A stretch of DNA of 64,000 nt, taken from Hyaloscypha bicolor E. Taxonomy: Eukaryota > Ascomycota > Leotiomycetes > Helotiales > Hyaloscyphaceae. The DNA lies in NCBI RefSeq assembly GCF_002865645.1, contig NW_020194638.1:744001-808000 (forward strand), given 5' to 3'. The position numbers were made by a program, and so were the translations under genes. The notes beneath the pieces are model-generated. The model did not search any database and was not told where the DNA came from. It saw only the letters and a list, made by a program, of their open reading frames with translations. Below, piece after piece: positions 36,916-49,400 of the stretch; the first letter of the stretch is position 1, and each line of letters starts with the position of its first letter.

Positions 36916-38287
36916 GTTGAGCTGTTGACTAAGAACAGCGGCATGCTAGAGAAGGGCGGTGTTGTCGCTGCACTTTATCGCCGATGACGCAGAGGAGGGC
37001 AAGGGCTTAAAAGCGGCTGTCAAAGAGGAGGGGCCGGCCGAGGCCAGCTGAGACATAAACGCGAAGACAAGTCATGATATGTCCCTGTGCGAAGTGATAG
37101 AATAGAATCGAGAAATGCAAAGAATGTATGTAGAAGAAACAAGGATTGAGTTCATTGCAAGGCTGACGTTTCATTAGAGCCGTCTCGGGTGTGTCTTCAA
37201 CCCCCACACTCCAGCCTGCAAGCGGCACAAAAAACAAACATTCTTGCAGCTTCCAAATTGAGCTGTGTGTAATTCCTCGAGATCAACGAGAATTATTCAT
37301 TCATAAATAAATTGGAAATTTGATATTCTCTTTTGTTGCTCTCTAAAGACATACTCCAACGGAGACTATTTAGTTAGGGCTTCATATCAAAAGTGTGCCC
37401 TCCCACCTCTGCCCTCCCATCCCTGCTCTCCCATCCCTGCCCTCCCGCCCCGCCCCCAACTCCATGTCAAGCCAGAGGCTGCGGTGGTAAACTGGCTCAT
37501 TCTCCTTCTCCCTTCCAATTTTTTCTTCGGTTTATCAGTCAATCATTGTTCACCCACGAAAGCTCGCAGTGCATAAGGAGAGACTGTTTGTGCAAGGCTG
37601 CTTGAGCTGAGGCGTGGCGGAGGGAAGGCGGCCTTGTTGTCAAGATGCCAGATCAAGTCGAACAATTGTGAGATACAGCCAAGGAGCACGGTAGGGGAAC
37701 GGACGTCCAAAATAAATTATCAATTTTTTTTCAACAAAACATGTATTGAGAGATAAGAGGTTATACCAGAGCCTTGATTTGGACATCACTAGTACTTGGA
37801 AGTCTCGCTTGCCAATATTGATACCTGGTGCTGCGGCTACGCAGCTTTCTCCTTAATTATGATTGTCTCCTGTTTAACAAACGGCCGAACCTGTTGTTCT
37901 CATATCGATTGTAGGTGGTGAGTGGTCTTTTAGGAGGAGGGGACAGCAGACTCGCCCACATAACTTCAATCCTAGCATCCCCTTCAGCCTCGTCCCTTCG
38001 GTCTGCCTGAAAGACACAGGGGGGCTTTCGTCTCGATGTAAGCGAGCCACTAATCTCATGGCATTATTCCAGTTGAGAACTGCCTGCCTGACTACAATCT
38101 GCCTCGCGAGTTGCTTCTTTCCCTGTCAGCCAGCGCATCACTCAAGCCACCAGAATCATTCGCCCAAGTAAGACAAGTCTCTATTTTTTGGCCCAAGAAG
38201 AGCTGAGAACCCCGTCTCTCTACCATTCATATTCACTCTTGATAAAGATTCGCTCAGCAGGTGCCTATTTCCAGAGTGCTATGAGGT
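36916..38287. other. Divergent intergenic region between vip1 and the first NACHT gene
   Basis: This 1.37-kb region contains both promoters. It has an AT-rich patch (37260-37330), C-rich tandem units like ctcccatccctgcc at about 37410-37450, and poly-T near 37720. No gene was seen. Confidence 0.5.
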
Positions 38288-41200
38288 ATGGAGCCCTTCA
38301 CGGCTTTGAGCCTCGCTGGCAACGTTATCCAGTTTGTGGACTTTGGAATGAGGCTACTGTCCGAGACTCATGAGATTTACCAATCACCCTCCGGTTCATC
38401 AACAGGAATCATCGAAATCGAATCCATCTTCCAAGACCTTAGCAACTTGGGTGCCAAGTTGAAAATATCTTCCATATCGCCTTCCAAACCATCAGGTATA
38501 TCTCCAGAGGAGCAGGCGCTTGTCGAACTTGCAGGCTCTTGTAAAAGGCTCGCCGATGACCTCCTTGCCACCATTAAAGATCTCAAAGTCAACGACGGCC
38601 CGAATCGAAAATGGAGGAGTTTCCGCCAGGGACTTATAACTTTGTGGAAGAAGGACAAGCTCGACGCCGTTCAGAAGCGATTGAATAACTTCAGGAAGCA
38701 ACTCTCTCTTCAGCTTTTGGCAATTCTAAGGTCTGAAGCCCTTCGCCACAAAGGTCTATCAAACTATGAGACTGACACCAAGTGTTATCAGAGATGATCA
38801 ATCCGATCTTCTTCAGGAGGTCAAGATGTTGTGCTCTGAATCGAGATTCCTCAATGCCGATAGAGAAGAGCAGCTCAACCGACTTTCCCAAGATCTTCAA
38901 GATGCTCGAATGGAGATTGCGAGAGCGGGGACTGCAGAGAAACTGGCTCAGCTGTTTGATAAATTCTCTGCATTAACTGTTCGAGCGTCAGTAGTAGCAA
39001 CCGAGCATGCATTTCTCAAGAGTCTTGATTTTGTCACGCTGAAAGTTCGCCTTGAAAGAATACCAGATGCCTATGCGAAGACATTTAATTGGATTTTCAA
39101 TCCGGGCGATTCAAAATCCAGTCCTGAATTCTATGAGTGGTTGAGATCCGAGAATGGGGTTTACTGGATCTCTGGAAACGCAGGGTCAAACAAATCAACA
39201 TTGATGAAATATCTCACCAGCCATGCAAGGACCCGGACTGGCCTCAAGGAGTGGGCGGGCAACAGAAAGCTTATAATTGGAAGTTATTTCTTTTGGAATG
39301 CAGGTACGACCTTGCAGAAGTCCTTGGAGGGGTTGCTCCGGTCTTTACTTTACGAAATCCTACGTCAGTGTCCCGACCTCATTCCTGTCGTTTGCCCCTC
39401 TCGTTGGTCGTCAGTTGACAGAAACGCGATGGATCATGGACGATGGAGTTTTGAAGAATGTTCAGAAGTAATGGAGCGAGTAATCAGCCAAGACTCCAGC
39501 TCGGTGAAGTTTTGTTTCTTCGTCGATGGACTTGACGAGTTCGAAGGGGATCACCTGGAAGTCATTCAAACCCTCAAGGCTCTGACAGAGGCTACAAACA
39601 TCAAGATATGTATTTCCAGTCGACCATGGAATGTTTTCAAAGATGCATACGGACGTGGCTTGAATAGAGAACTTGCTTTGCAAGACTGGAATCAGCCGGA
39701 TATCGAGGTCTATGTTCGAAATAAACTAGACAAACACATCAAAGCTGGTTCGGGTGGACATGGAGATGAGCAATTTCAACGAATTATCCAGGAGATTGTG
39801 GAAAGATCTAATGGTGTTTTTCTTTGGGTATTCCTCGTCGTTCGCTCCCTCAACGATGGTTTCACAAACGGCGATAGTATCACGACCTTGTACGCTCGAC
39901 TACGGGGACTTCCCAGGGACCTGGAGCCATTCTTTCAGCATATGCTAGATCAAATCGACGAAATTTATCGCGAGCAAATGGCCGTGTCTTTCAAATACAC
40001 TCTCGACGCTATCGAGCCACTCACCCTGCTTACCAACTCGTTCCTCGATGAAGATGATCCAGATCTCGCCTTCAAGACAGAATTCAAAGCTTTAGATCCT
40101 GGTGAACTATTGCGAAGGCATTCGGTCTTGGAGCGGCGCATTAATGCAAGGTGCAAAGGGCTGTTGGAAGTTTACGCTGAGTCGCTGACTCTTCGGGGCT
40201 CTTTGCTTTTGGAGGCCACCGTGTTGATTTCTTCCATCGGACGGTTCGCGACTTTCTCAAATTGGAAGAATCACAAGCCCTGCTGGTCCGCCACGTCCCT
40301 AAATCTTTCAATGCCAGCTTGTCTATTTGCAGAGCATACTTAATTCTTATAAAGACCATGACCCTCACAGACCATCGCACTCTACCAACACACCTGGATC
40401 TCCTCATGTGTTACGCTTGTAGGGCGGAGCGAGAGCTCGGCACACCCGACACGGAGTTGCTCGATGAACTTGAGCAAGTGATTAAGAGGCTCTCGGCAAT
40501 TCATCAAGGACCAATTCTCACATGCACAGTTAAGGCTCAGGATACTTGCCCTACGGACGAAGAAAGAAGACCTTGCCTGTCGTTCCTTGAATTTGCAGTT
40601 GCAAATGGGCTCTCCATCTACACTCAACAGAGGTTGCGCGACGAAACTTTCAGGCCACCGGACCTCTTACGAACCGCTTTGCAGCCGTGCAATTGCGTCA
40701 GACACCAAGAAGTCAACTTTATTCCAATGGTCAAGCTATTATTGGACACCGGCGAGGATCCAAACAGCTCCCTTGACAATGCGCGGCCAACCACCCCTCT
40801 TGAAAAGCTGACGCTTCTTTATACATCATGGTCGCGGGCAAAGTATTCGGTCTGGGGGACCTGGCTCATGGAATCTGGAATTCTATTCTCGTCTAGATAT
40901 GCGAATGAAAATCGACTGCAAACACTAAGTCTCCTTCTTCGACACGGAGCGAACCCAAACGCTCAACACAACCAAACAACTATCTTGTCAGCTTTCTTAG
41001 GATGGCTGTATTCCCGACCCTGTAGCGACTTAAGCAGTAGATCGACAATGGACTTTTATTTCCTAATAATGGACAAGCTGCTGTCCCATGGAGCTGACCC
41101 GGAAGCCATGGCTTTCTCACCAGAAGAAGACGCCCGCACTGGTGGGAAGCCGAAGATTTCAACAGAAAAGGTGATCGAGCTATTCCCTAATCATCTGGCC

Positions 41201-41359
41201 GCAACATTGAAGAGACGAGTACGTTTTCAATCCAAGAAAAAACACCGGAATTGCTGCTATACCATGATGATCTGGCCCTCGACAAGCGACAGCAAAGATG
41301 AGACGATGAAGCCTCTCTTGCTGCCCTCGGAGTACTCGACTGACAATCCTGACCCCTAG
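38288..41359 (+). pseudogene. NACHT NTPase (NLR-like) gene, frameshifted, altered P-loop
   Basis: The frame opens MEPFTALSLAGNVIQFVDFG, the usual start of a fungal NACHT-type family. A plausible 52-nt intron (38731-38782) restores phase to the second exon. The NACHT domain lies near residues 240-420: the P-loop is ISGNAGSNKSTLMKYL, where family members usually read GxPGSGKST, and Walker B is FCFFVDGLDEFEGD. Near 40178-40215 the phase slips by one base: the first frame stops at 40343, while a second frame carries on with the expected VDFFHRTVRDFL and SICRAYLIL and ends at 41359. The C-terminal part has ankyrin-like pieces (LLLRHGANPNAQ, LLSHGADPE). No intron fits the slip, and a one-base deletion explains it best. 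Related proteins act as fungal NLR-like receptors in non-self recognition. A sequencing error is the main alternative to a pseudogene. Confidence 0.82.
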
Positions 41360-42847
41360 ACAAGCTCTGACCTCTTGAATGGACCATGGACTTCTTGTTG
41401 CCCATAACGAGTACTCCGGAATAATAGTAATTGTGCGTTCAAACAATTATTCGTCCAGGAATCTTGCCCCTCTAGACGACCAGAAATCCGCAGAGGCAAG
41501 CCGAAGTGGGGACGCCAAATATGTTTTACGTCCCTGGTTCCCTGAAGCTGGCGTCTCTGGGAATCTGAAGCAATCTTGGAAATTGGAGATAGATGGATAG
41601 CTCACGTTTTTGTCTGGCCGATGATTAGTAGGTAAGATTACAACACATGTTTTTGTATTGTTAAATTCTCTCCAAAAGTTATGCATGTCAGAGCCTGGAG
41701 CCGGTGTATTCTTACCATTAATACGTCAACGATATTTGCGCGAAGTCCTGAGAGAAGTTGCAGCGAAACCCCCCTCCCTCTAGTGAGATTCAAATGTGTA
41801 AATTGTGCGATGGGGGGGGGGGGGGGACGTTCGTAGAATGGCCCGTGAGACGTCTGGTCCAGACATCGCCAATCCAGACTCCGGCCGCTGGAAGAAGCCT
41901 TCAATTTTTCAATCCCTCCTTTCATGCATTGAATAGCTGGATATATAGAGGTGATGTAGTCGATAGGAAGTCGCATGGTGCGTCCCATACTCCCAGAAGG
42001 CGTAGAATACCCACCCGATCGAGGTGTGTGCTGGATTTGTAGAGCGATTCCAGAGACTGAGGGGCGATGGATGCGAAGGATCTTTCTTCTGGCGGTATTG
42101 GAATGATCAATCCATCACCGTCAGCTTCGATTGTATCCAGAAACCCCATCTACCAGATCAGCATCCATCGCTATAAATCATGCCGCTCTCTCTGCACCAC
42201 ACCCCGCTCCTAGCAGACGGTTTCACAACTCTCTTCCAGACATTCGTCATAAGTCTTTGAATGAAGACTGACGGTGAATCCAGTGCCATTGGCTTCTGTG
42301 ACGCTGTGAAACATTCGCTTTGAGGTGTTTAGTGCCATCGCTGCAATGTTTGAAGGGGCTGGTGATGGTGATGGTTAGAAGAGGTGAAGATTGGGTCAAT
42401 CAGCGCGACTTGAGACGCGCCAAATTTCGGTCACATGACCATCTTCCAGCCACCAGATCTCAAACTTCGCCCTCTGATCTTGAATTATCCATCTTAAACG
42501 AGAAATGGTATGGAAGTTTACTTTACCACCAAATACAACCCGAAGTCGGGGTGCATGGCTCTTACGAGAGCCAAATAAGGCCAGTGGCTAGAGTCGTCCA
42601 GTGATATCATTGGAACTTCTGCTGGGATGGAATCTCCGAATCACGGCAGGAGCTCACCTCAGATAAAGCTTGTCCTTCACTACTGCAACAAGGCTGTTTC
42701 CCTAGTTGAAACTGCGTTTCCCAATCAATTCAGAGGAATCTATGCCAAGCGATTTGGGATTTGTATTGATATCACCTGCTTCTTATCGACTTGTTTCCTG
42801 CCTTTCAATTCGGATCCGATTGCATTGCCCCTCACTGCAACCAGAAA
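41360..42847. other. Intergenic region, no supported gene
   Basis: A poly-G run of about 15 lies at 41812-41826. A 75-codon ATG frame on the minus strand (42149-41922, MGFLDTIEADGDGLIIPIPP) is mildly protein-like but has no known domain. The right end is the former promoter of the disrupted aminotransferase gene. Confidence 0.45.
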
Positions 42848-44905
42848 ATGTCCGCGCTACCAGGCGTCAACCAGCTCTGTTCCCCCCCGTTCGTCAATAC
42901 GAGCGATTAGTCAATCGGTCCTAAGCGAGGAGCCCGATTCGCTAATAAAAGAGCCCGATGTTAAAATAATATATAAATTTCTAATAAAGGATAAAGGCCA
43001 AAATTTAATTAAATAAAAAGGATTAATGCTTATAAGAGACTTAAATAAATTTTTCTTGTATTAAATTCTATTAAAGATTAAAATATATATATAATTTTAT
43101 ATTTTTAAATAAAAATTAGAATAAAAAGGGTTTAGAGTTCTAATAAAAGGCTAAAGCTAATATTACTTAATTAATATAATTAACTAAACAATTTCTAATA
43201 AATTATATTAATAGGATTTTAATAATTCATGGGTTTTAAAATATTTTAGTATTTTAAAAATTTGCTCGTATTCTGTTACAATAAAACATTGTTGTTGTAT
43301 TGTAATAATAATATATTGATAGATGAAGAGGGAAGAGAGATGTGGCACGAGTGGCCAAAGGTTAAATACAGGAGTATAGTCACGTGAGCCTGCACGTGAC
43401 TACTAGTATACAGTTACCATGTAACATATTCGACCTCGTATTTATAAACCGGAGTTCGCTTAAGCAAGCGATTAAGGAATCGGGGCCCGCGATTGGGCAA
43501 TGGGGACCCCGATTGACTAATCGCTCGTATTGACGAACGGGGGGGAACAGCTCTACGACGATGTCGATACCGAAGCTCTTCAATCAGATGCCTCAAACAC
43601 ACTCATACACGCCGGAATGGCTTTCCACCCGGAGATCATCACGCACGCCTCCGAAGTTTTCATATATACCTCGACAGGCCGGCGAATCCTCGATTGGACT
43701 TCGGGGCAAATGTCCTGTCTGATTGGCCATGGGCATCCCGAAATCGTCCAAACCATAGCAGACCACGCAGCCAACCTCGACCACCTATTCAGCGGCATGA
43801 TCAGCCCTCCCGTCATCAATTGGCAAAGACCTTGACCGGTCTCCTTCCAGACGGACTAGATAAAGCCATGTTTCTGAGCACCGGAGGCGAGAGCAACGAG
43901 GCAGCGCTCAAGATGGCAAAGTGTTTCACAGGGAAATGGGAGATAGTCGGCTTAGCAGCGAGCTGGCACGGAATGACCGGCGCAGCACTGAGTGCACAGT
44001 ATCATTCTGGACGTCGAGGTCACGGTCCCATGGTATCCCCATCCCCTTCCCCCTCCATTCGACTAAAATTAACGGTGGTCCAGATTCCCGGTAACCACAT
44101 CCTCCCAGCTCCCAACGCCTATCGCTCCGTCTTCCGCAATCCAGACGGCTCCTATGACTGGGACATGGTCGACCGAGCGTCATGTGGCTCGCTCGCAGCC
44201 GTTATCATGGAGCCCATCCTCTCCGTCGGTGGCATGCTCACACTTCCGCCCGGCTACCTCGCAGCTATGAAAGCGCACTGCTCTCGGCGGGGCATGCTTC
44301 TAATCATTGACGAAGCGCAGACTGCAATCGGAAGAGCAGGAGATATGTTTGCGTTCGAACATGAGGGCGTAGTACCTGATATACTGACGTTGAGTAAGAC
44401 GCTTGGGAATGGATTGCCGTTGAGTGCCGTCGTGACGAGCAAGCATATCGCCGAGGTTGTAGGGCACAATGGATTTTTGTTCTTGACGACGCACCTCAAT
44501 GATCCGCTGCCCGCTTCAGTAGGCCTCAAGGTCTTGGAGATCGTTGTTAGAGATAACCTCGTTGCTCGCTCCCGGGCTATGGGTCTCAAGCTCCACGCTG
44601 GACTGGAAAGACTCAAAGAGCGATATGGCTGCATCGGTGATGCTCGAGGTCGAGGTCTACTGGCGGCCATTGAGATTGTGAAGGATAGGGAGAGCAAGGC
44701 TCCGGCGCCGGAACTGGGCGATAGGTTGGCGGCGAAGATGATGGAGCTAGGAGTATTGGCGAACTTATCAACGATTTCAAGTTTTAGCGGAATATTTAGG
44801 ATTGCGCCGCCCATTACGATTTCTGAGAAAGACTTAGAGCTAGGGTTAGGGATTATGGAGCAGGCTTTCAGTTGTACTGAGGGTAGTTTGCCACACTGTA
44901 AATGA
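42848..44905 (+). pseudogene. 2,2-dialkylglycine-decarboxylase-like aminotransferase, disrupted by a transposon
   Basis: The gene starts at 42848 (MSALPGVNQL), is cut after codon 10 by a 670-bp element, and resumes at 43555 in a frame that gives YDDVDTEALQSDASN if the element and one duplication copy are ignored. It then reads like a class III PLP-dependent aminotransferase of the dialkylglycine decarboxylase type: ILDWTSGQMSCLIGHGHPEI, MFLSTGGESNEAALKMAK, LLIIDEAQTAIGR, and the cofactor lysine in LTLSKTLGNGLPL. A second lesion, an apparent one-base deletion near 43817-43823 (ISPPVIN then LAKTLTGLLPD), shifts the frame. A 51-nt intron (44033-44083, GTATCC..CAG) still looks intact. The region around SYDWDMVDRAS is several residues shorter than I would expect. 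Intact members decarboxylate and transaminate dialkyl amino acids. Confidence 0.9.
42879..43548. mobile_element. Non-autonomous TIR transposon (MITE-like), 670 bp
   Basis: The terminal inverted repeats at 42879-42918 and 43509-43548 are identical over 40 bp, starting GTTCCCCCCCGTTCGTCAAT. The flanks are the exact 6-bp duplication AGCTCT (42873-42878 and 43549-43554). Removing the element and one AGCTCT rejoins the aminotransferase reading frame, which independently confirms the boundaries. The interior (about 42950-43380) is AT-rich and TpA-rich with no transposase, consistent with RIP of a repeated element. A 6-bp duplication with poly-C ends does not point clearly to a superfamily. No second copy is present in the window. 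Confidence 0.93.
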
Positions 44906-45406
44906 GTGGATTGGTTTGTTGACCTTTTAGGGATGACGGAAGAGAGGATGATTAACCAGGAAAGAAGTCTTGTGAGCTATGATATCAGGTATGGGATTCG
45001 TTCTAGATATGATTTATGGATCTTAAGCAGTGTTTCTCGTGCATATTACACTTTGCAGTCGAGGAGTGGCTGCCATTCAATAGGGGCCTGTAGGGGTTCG
45101 CTAACTAGGTAACATCCTTCGGAAACTGACCTCTGAAGGAGTGGTTTTACAAATTCCCATGCCGATCCACTACTCTAACTCACCAGTAGATCTAAATTCG
45201 TTGTACTTCACCTACCCCTTTCTCATCTTTATTGCTTACTTATACACCTGCCTTCTTTATATCACGTAACCCGCCTCTCCCAAGCTAGAACTCAACGTCC
45301 AGGTAAGCTATCTATCTCTCTCTCCTTTATCAACTAACCATACCAAACCATCCCAACATCGCAACCCAACACCACTGTCCCACCATCCCTCTTACTGATC
45401 TTACCA
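44906..45406. other. Intergenic region between two pseudogenes
   Basis: This contains the 3' flank of the aminotransferase relic and the former promoter of the monooxygenase relic. A pyrimidine-rich tract and CTAAC motifs near 45310-45345 resemble an intron end. No gene was seen. Confidence 0.45.
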
Positions 45407-46299
45407 ATCCTCATCCTCGGCGCCGGAATCTCAAGGCTCCTCCTAGCTCACTCTCTGCCCCAGCACAACATCCCCTTCCTTGTCTTCGAGCGGCACTCGA
45501 AACCATTTCCCTCTCAAGGCCACCGGTTCCGGATCTCCTCTTCCGCACACTCAGCTCTACACACTCTCCTCTCTCCTCCCCTCTTCACCTCTGCCACCAA
45601 ACACTCCTAACACGCACCGCAGCACAAAAAGCCACGTTTAAACCGCGTGTGGATGCCTCCTTGCTCGACTTTGCGGCACGTGTGGAAGAGGATGAGTTGG
45701 GGAAAGGTGTGCAAGGAGGGGATATGGTGGGTTGGTTTATGGCGATCGATGATGACAAGAATGTTAGTGCGTACTGGAACCAATGGTTTGGAGTACTGCG
45801 AACGCCAGCATAGGGACGAATCTAGAGAGATGTTACCGGATTTCGAGGACTATCTCTATTTCGCAGTATCTACACCTCCGCTTAGGGCGACGATGCCAAA
45901 ATCGGCAGATGAAAAGAGTGATTTTTTGACAAGAGTGACCAAGGAATGGCATCCGACGCTCAAATTAGTAATCTTACTTCAGAACGCAAATCACGAGGCT
46001 TCAGCGTGTATTCCGTTCTTGTCCAGCAAGCCGGATGGTGGGAATGGGGTGGTTACTCAGGTTGGGGATTCTGCGCTTGGGTTAAGTCCAATGGGGGGCA
46101 CAGGAGCGGTCTTGCGATTATCAATGTTATTGATTTGGCAGAGACGGTTATTAAGGAAGAGATCACAAAGGAAAGTATTCAAGGTTTCGAAAAGAGGATG
46201 AAGCAAAGGGCGAGGGAGAAGATCGGATACACCTTTGAGAACGGAAAGAAGTTCCGGAAGAGGAGAGAGTGGTATGAGTACCCTGAGGTTGATATATGA
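45407..46299 (+). pseudogene. Decayed FAD-dependent monooxygenase gene
   Basis: The start has the FAD-binding Rossmann motif ILILGAGISRLLLAHSLP and FLVFERHSK; the third glycine of GxGxxG is replaced by Arg. This frame stops near 45608. A second frame from about 45838 carries EKSDFLTRVTKEWHPTL and the second FAD motif VTQVGDSALGLSPMGGTGA. Near 46110 the phase shifts again into GLAIINVIDLAETV and the C-terminal REKIGYTFENGKKF and REWYEYPEVDI, ending at a TGA. At least two phase breaks and several stops make it non-functional. Intact relatives hydroxylate aromatic or secondary-metabolite substrates. It lies on the same strand as the broken aminotransferase 0.5 kb upstream, so both may come from one lost pathway. 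Confidence 0.85.
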
Positions 46300-46429
46300 A
46301 GGTTGCTCCTTGAGCATGGAAGGAAGAGGAGGGCCTTGGGACTCTGCCCCCTCCCTGCCAGATACGGGATCCATTCTCAATGTTATATACAGATCCTCGG
46401 GTCTTCCACAGCGGAGCATTGAGGTCGCT

Positions 46430-49400
46430 CTATACCAAGACATTGCAATACTCCTCCTGGATTGGGTTGAAAATATCCTCTACAGCGCGCTTGAACTTTT
46501 CGAGCTCGTCGAATGTCGTATCAAAGCAGTCGTCAATCAACCGTAAAATGGGCCTTACATCTTCTTCCGCCGGTCCGTCGTAAAGCCGTTTTCGGAGTTT
46601 GTAAAGTGTACAAAATTTCTGCGATAGAGATCTAAACGCGAGATTGGCCATATCTCTACGTACGAATCGATAATACCAATCTAGCATGATTATGTCTCGG
46701 ACGAACCTGCAATGCACCTCGTGAGCCCAAGGAACCTAGTGGTAGGCTTATGGGAGATACGGACCAGCTCCTTCTATATCTTAGCAAGCTGCGTGTAGCC
46801 TTCACTATTCTAGCGCGGATGAATGAATAACAGGAATCTATTTCCAAAAGTTTCTCAAAACCAGAGATGTCGATAACATTTCCGTGGTGACGGAGCCTCC
46901 CTAACCTCTCCTCACGCAACACTTTCGCCGTTTTGGAATATTTCTGATTCGCTTGGTCTAAACTGATGCCCTTTCCTTGGAGAACGACCGTGGGTGGAAA
47001 AGGTGTGCGACAACCGGATCCGAGAATATTCCGTGCGAACTTGAATGTTTCAGCGGTCAAGTTCAAGCATCCCCCGCTTTGGAGAATAAGTTGAGCGGTG
47101 TCTTTTCCCCACATCAAAGCACCATAGAGTGGCGTTCTACCAGCGTTGTCCATACAGTTGACCTCAGCGCCGAATTCGAGTAACGATTGAATACATAATT
47201 TGCAATTATTCTGGCCCCGGTAATCATGGTTCATAGTCGCATGGTGGAGTGGCGTTTCGCCACACTTATTACGTTTGTTGATGTTGGCCCCCTTTCTGAC
47301 TAGTGTACGGAGAATGTCGTCGTAACCTTCTGTCGCTGCTAGATGTAAGGCTGAATTGCCTTCAAGGTCCACAGAATTCGGTTCAAATCTAGAATCACAA
47401 AGAATCTCAACTACCTCCATATGCCGTGCGAACACTGCCTCGTGGAGAACGGTCCATCCGCGATATGATATTGCAATTGGATCAGGCTGACTGAAGAAAT
47501 CGGCTTCACTTTCGATGGCCAGTCGTGCGAATTCTGGCAGTCCTTGTATGGCAGCGATACGCATAAGAGTCCACGCTCTATGGAGCTCCTTCCCATATAC
47601 CCTGTCGTTATCCAGCAAAATTCTCACACACTCTCTTTGGTTCCTCGAGACAGCAACGTGGATAGGAGTCCGGCCCAGATTGTCGTAAACTTCACTGTTG
47701 ATCCCATGTTTGATTTGGCATTCGAGGATGTGAGATAATCCACGGTACGCCGCAATATGAACACCCGGTCGAGGTGGAAGGACTCTGTTTCCATCACCAG
47801 GGTGATACAGGTATTTTCGGTCTATGGCTGTGGCTCTCGGGTTATTCTTCAATAATTCAAGGATTCTCGTTTCAGCAACTCGCTGGACGTCTTCATCGGC
47901 ATGTGCTCCCCAATTCAAAGCAGCATATTCGTAGAACGGTCTAGATCGTACACGTTCGGTAAACTTTGCGTTGCGCAAAGGTTCGCTGACCGGACCTTGT
48001 TGCAGATACTGGATGCATGCCTCCGTAATTTCAAGCCGCGCGGTAGGGAATCGTGCATCACGGATACGCTCCAGATACTCTTGCGTCGTGTAATGGATGA
48101 ACCGGATCAAATTGCTCTCGTCTTCTACCGTAACGATCCCGGCGCAAACAGAGAGCATAATTTCTTCGTCGATCAAGTTGTCCGAGTCCAGGTGGTCTTG
48201 GCCGGGCTCAATTGCCAGGGCATGCTGCAACTCGACGACTGTCAACGGCCTGACCGAGTATGTGAGCCACGACAGCAACCTTCGTGCTAAGTTTGCATCA
48301 TCCTCATTCTGGTCACTAATTCTTTGCATCACTAGATCGTATGTCTCCTCCAGTTTCCTCGGGATAACTTTCAGGGCCTCTTGGATGGCCCTGACGGATG
48401 GCTTTGTAGCAAGATTATCCATGTGAAGTCGGGCGAGCAAAAACCTTGACCAGAAATGTCAGCTTTCCAATCCTAAACTCGAATGCCCCGAGGTATTCTT
48501 ACATGCCCTGACATCTTTCCACCATAGTCTCCACCACATCACTCTTCAGTTTAGAATCTTCATTCATGCGTCGCCGGAGTCGGGAAGAGTTCTCGATCCG
48601 CTGTTCAACGTACTTGGTAACATCTTGATCTGTGGCGCGGATTTCCAACCGGAGACTGCCCTCGAAAGCCCGTTCGATACTACTCAGCCAACGTGATGTT
48701 ACCAGAACATGAGAATTGGGGAGAGGGACCAGTTCCAAGAGCTCGCCGGTGAGAACATCACGTACACCGTCTCCTTCGTCGTATTCATCCAAAGCATCTA
48801 TAATAAAGTAGACGTAGGAGAATTGTTCGATGGCCTGTTTTAGACACTTGGTTAGTTCCCATACCTTCGGTCGGGAGCTTTTGTTGTTATGTGTGTCGTA
48901 GAGATCCACGACACACTGGGGAACAACATGGCCGTGCAGAAGCTGCCTGAGGAGACTCCCAACGATGTTAATCGCAGTCTGATGCTCGCTTTTGTAGTTG
49001 CAATAGATATACGCAAGGCCGGTTTTCTCTGTCACAGAAAGACTACGCTCAAGTTCGTTAATGACAAATGAGCTGCACGGTTTTACCAGATGTTAGCATA
49101 TACATGGCGGAGGAGGTGAGGACGGTCATACGCCAAAGTAGTCTTTCCAGCACCAGCTATCAATGTTAGAATGGAGTTTGAAGAGGACAGTGGCCACTTA
49201 CGCATTCCCGGACACCAGAGAATTTCCCCAGTGGTAGCTTGCCACTCTTGAAATTCATCAGCCTCGAGCAGCCACTTACAAGTCCCATCTTGATATCGAT
49301 GAAAGAGATCATTGTGCTTGCTTTCATAAGTCAATGGCGAGAGCCAAGATAAGATTTCCTCTTTCTTTTGCTCTGAAGCGTGTTAAAATTTGAATCCTGC

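Noticed and set aside
41812..41826. Poly-G run as a possible transposon end
   Set aside because: No matching inverted end or target duplication was found; simple repeat only.
42627..43016. Plus-strand frame running into the left end of the MITE
   Set aside because: It merely reads through the aminotransferase promoter and the transposon end in another phase.
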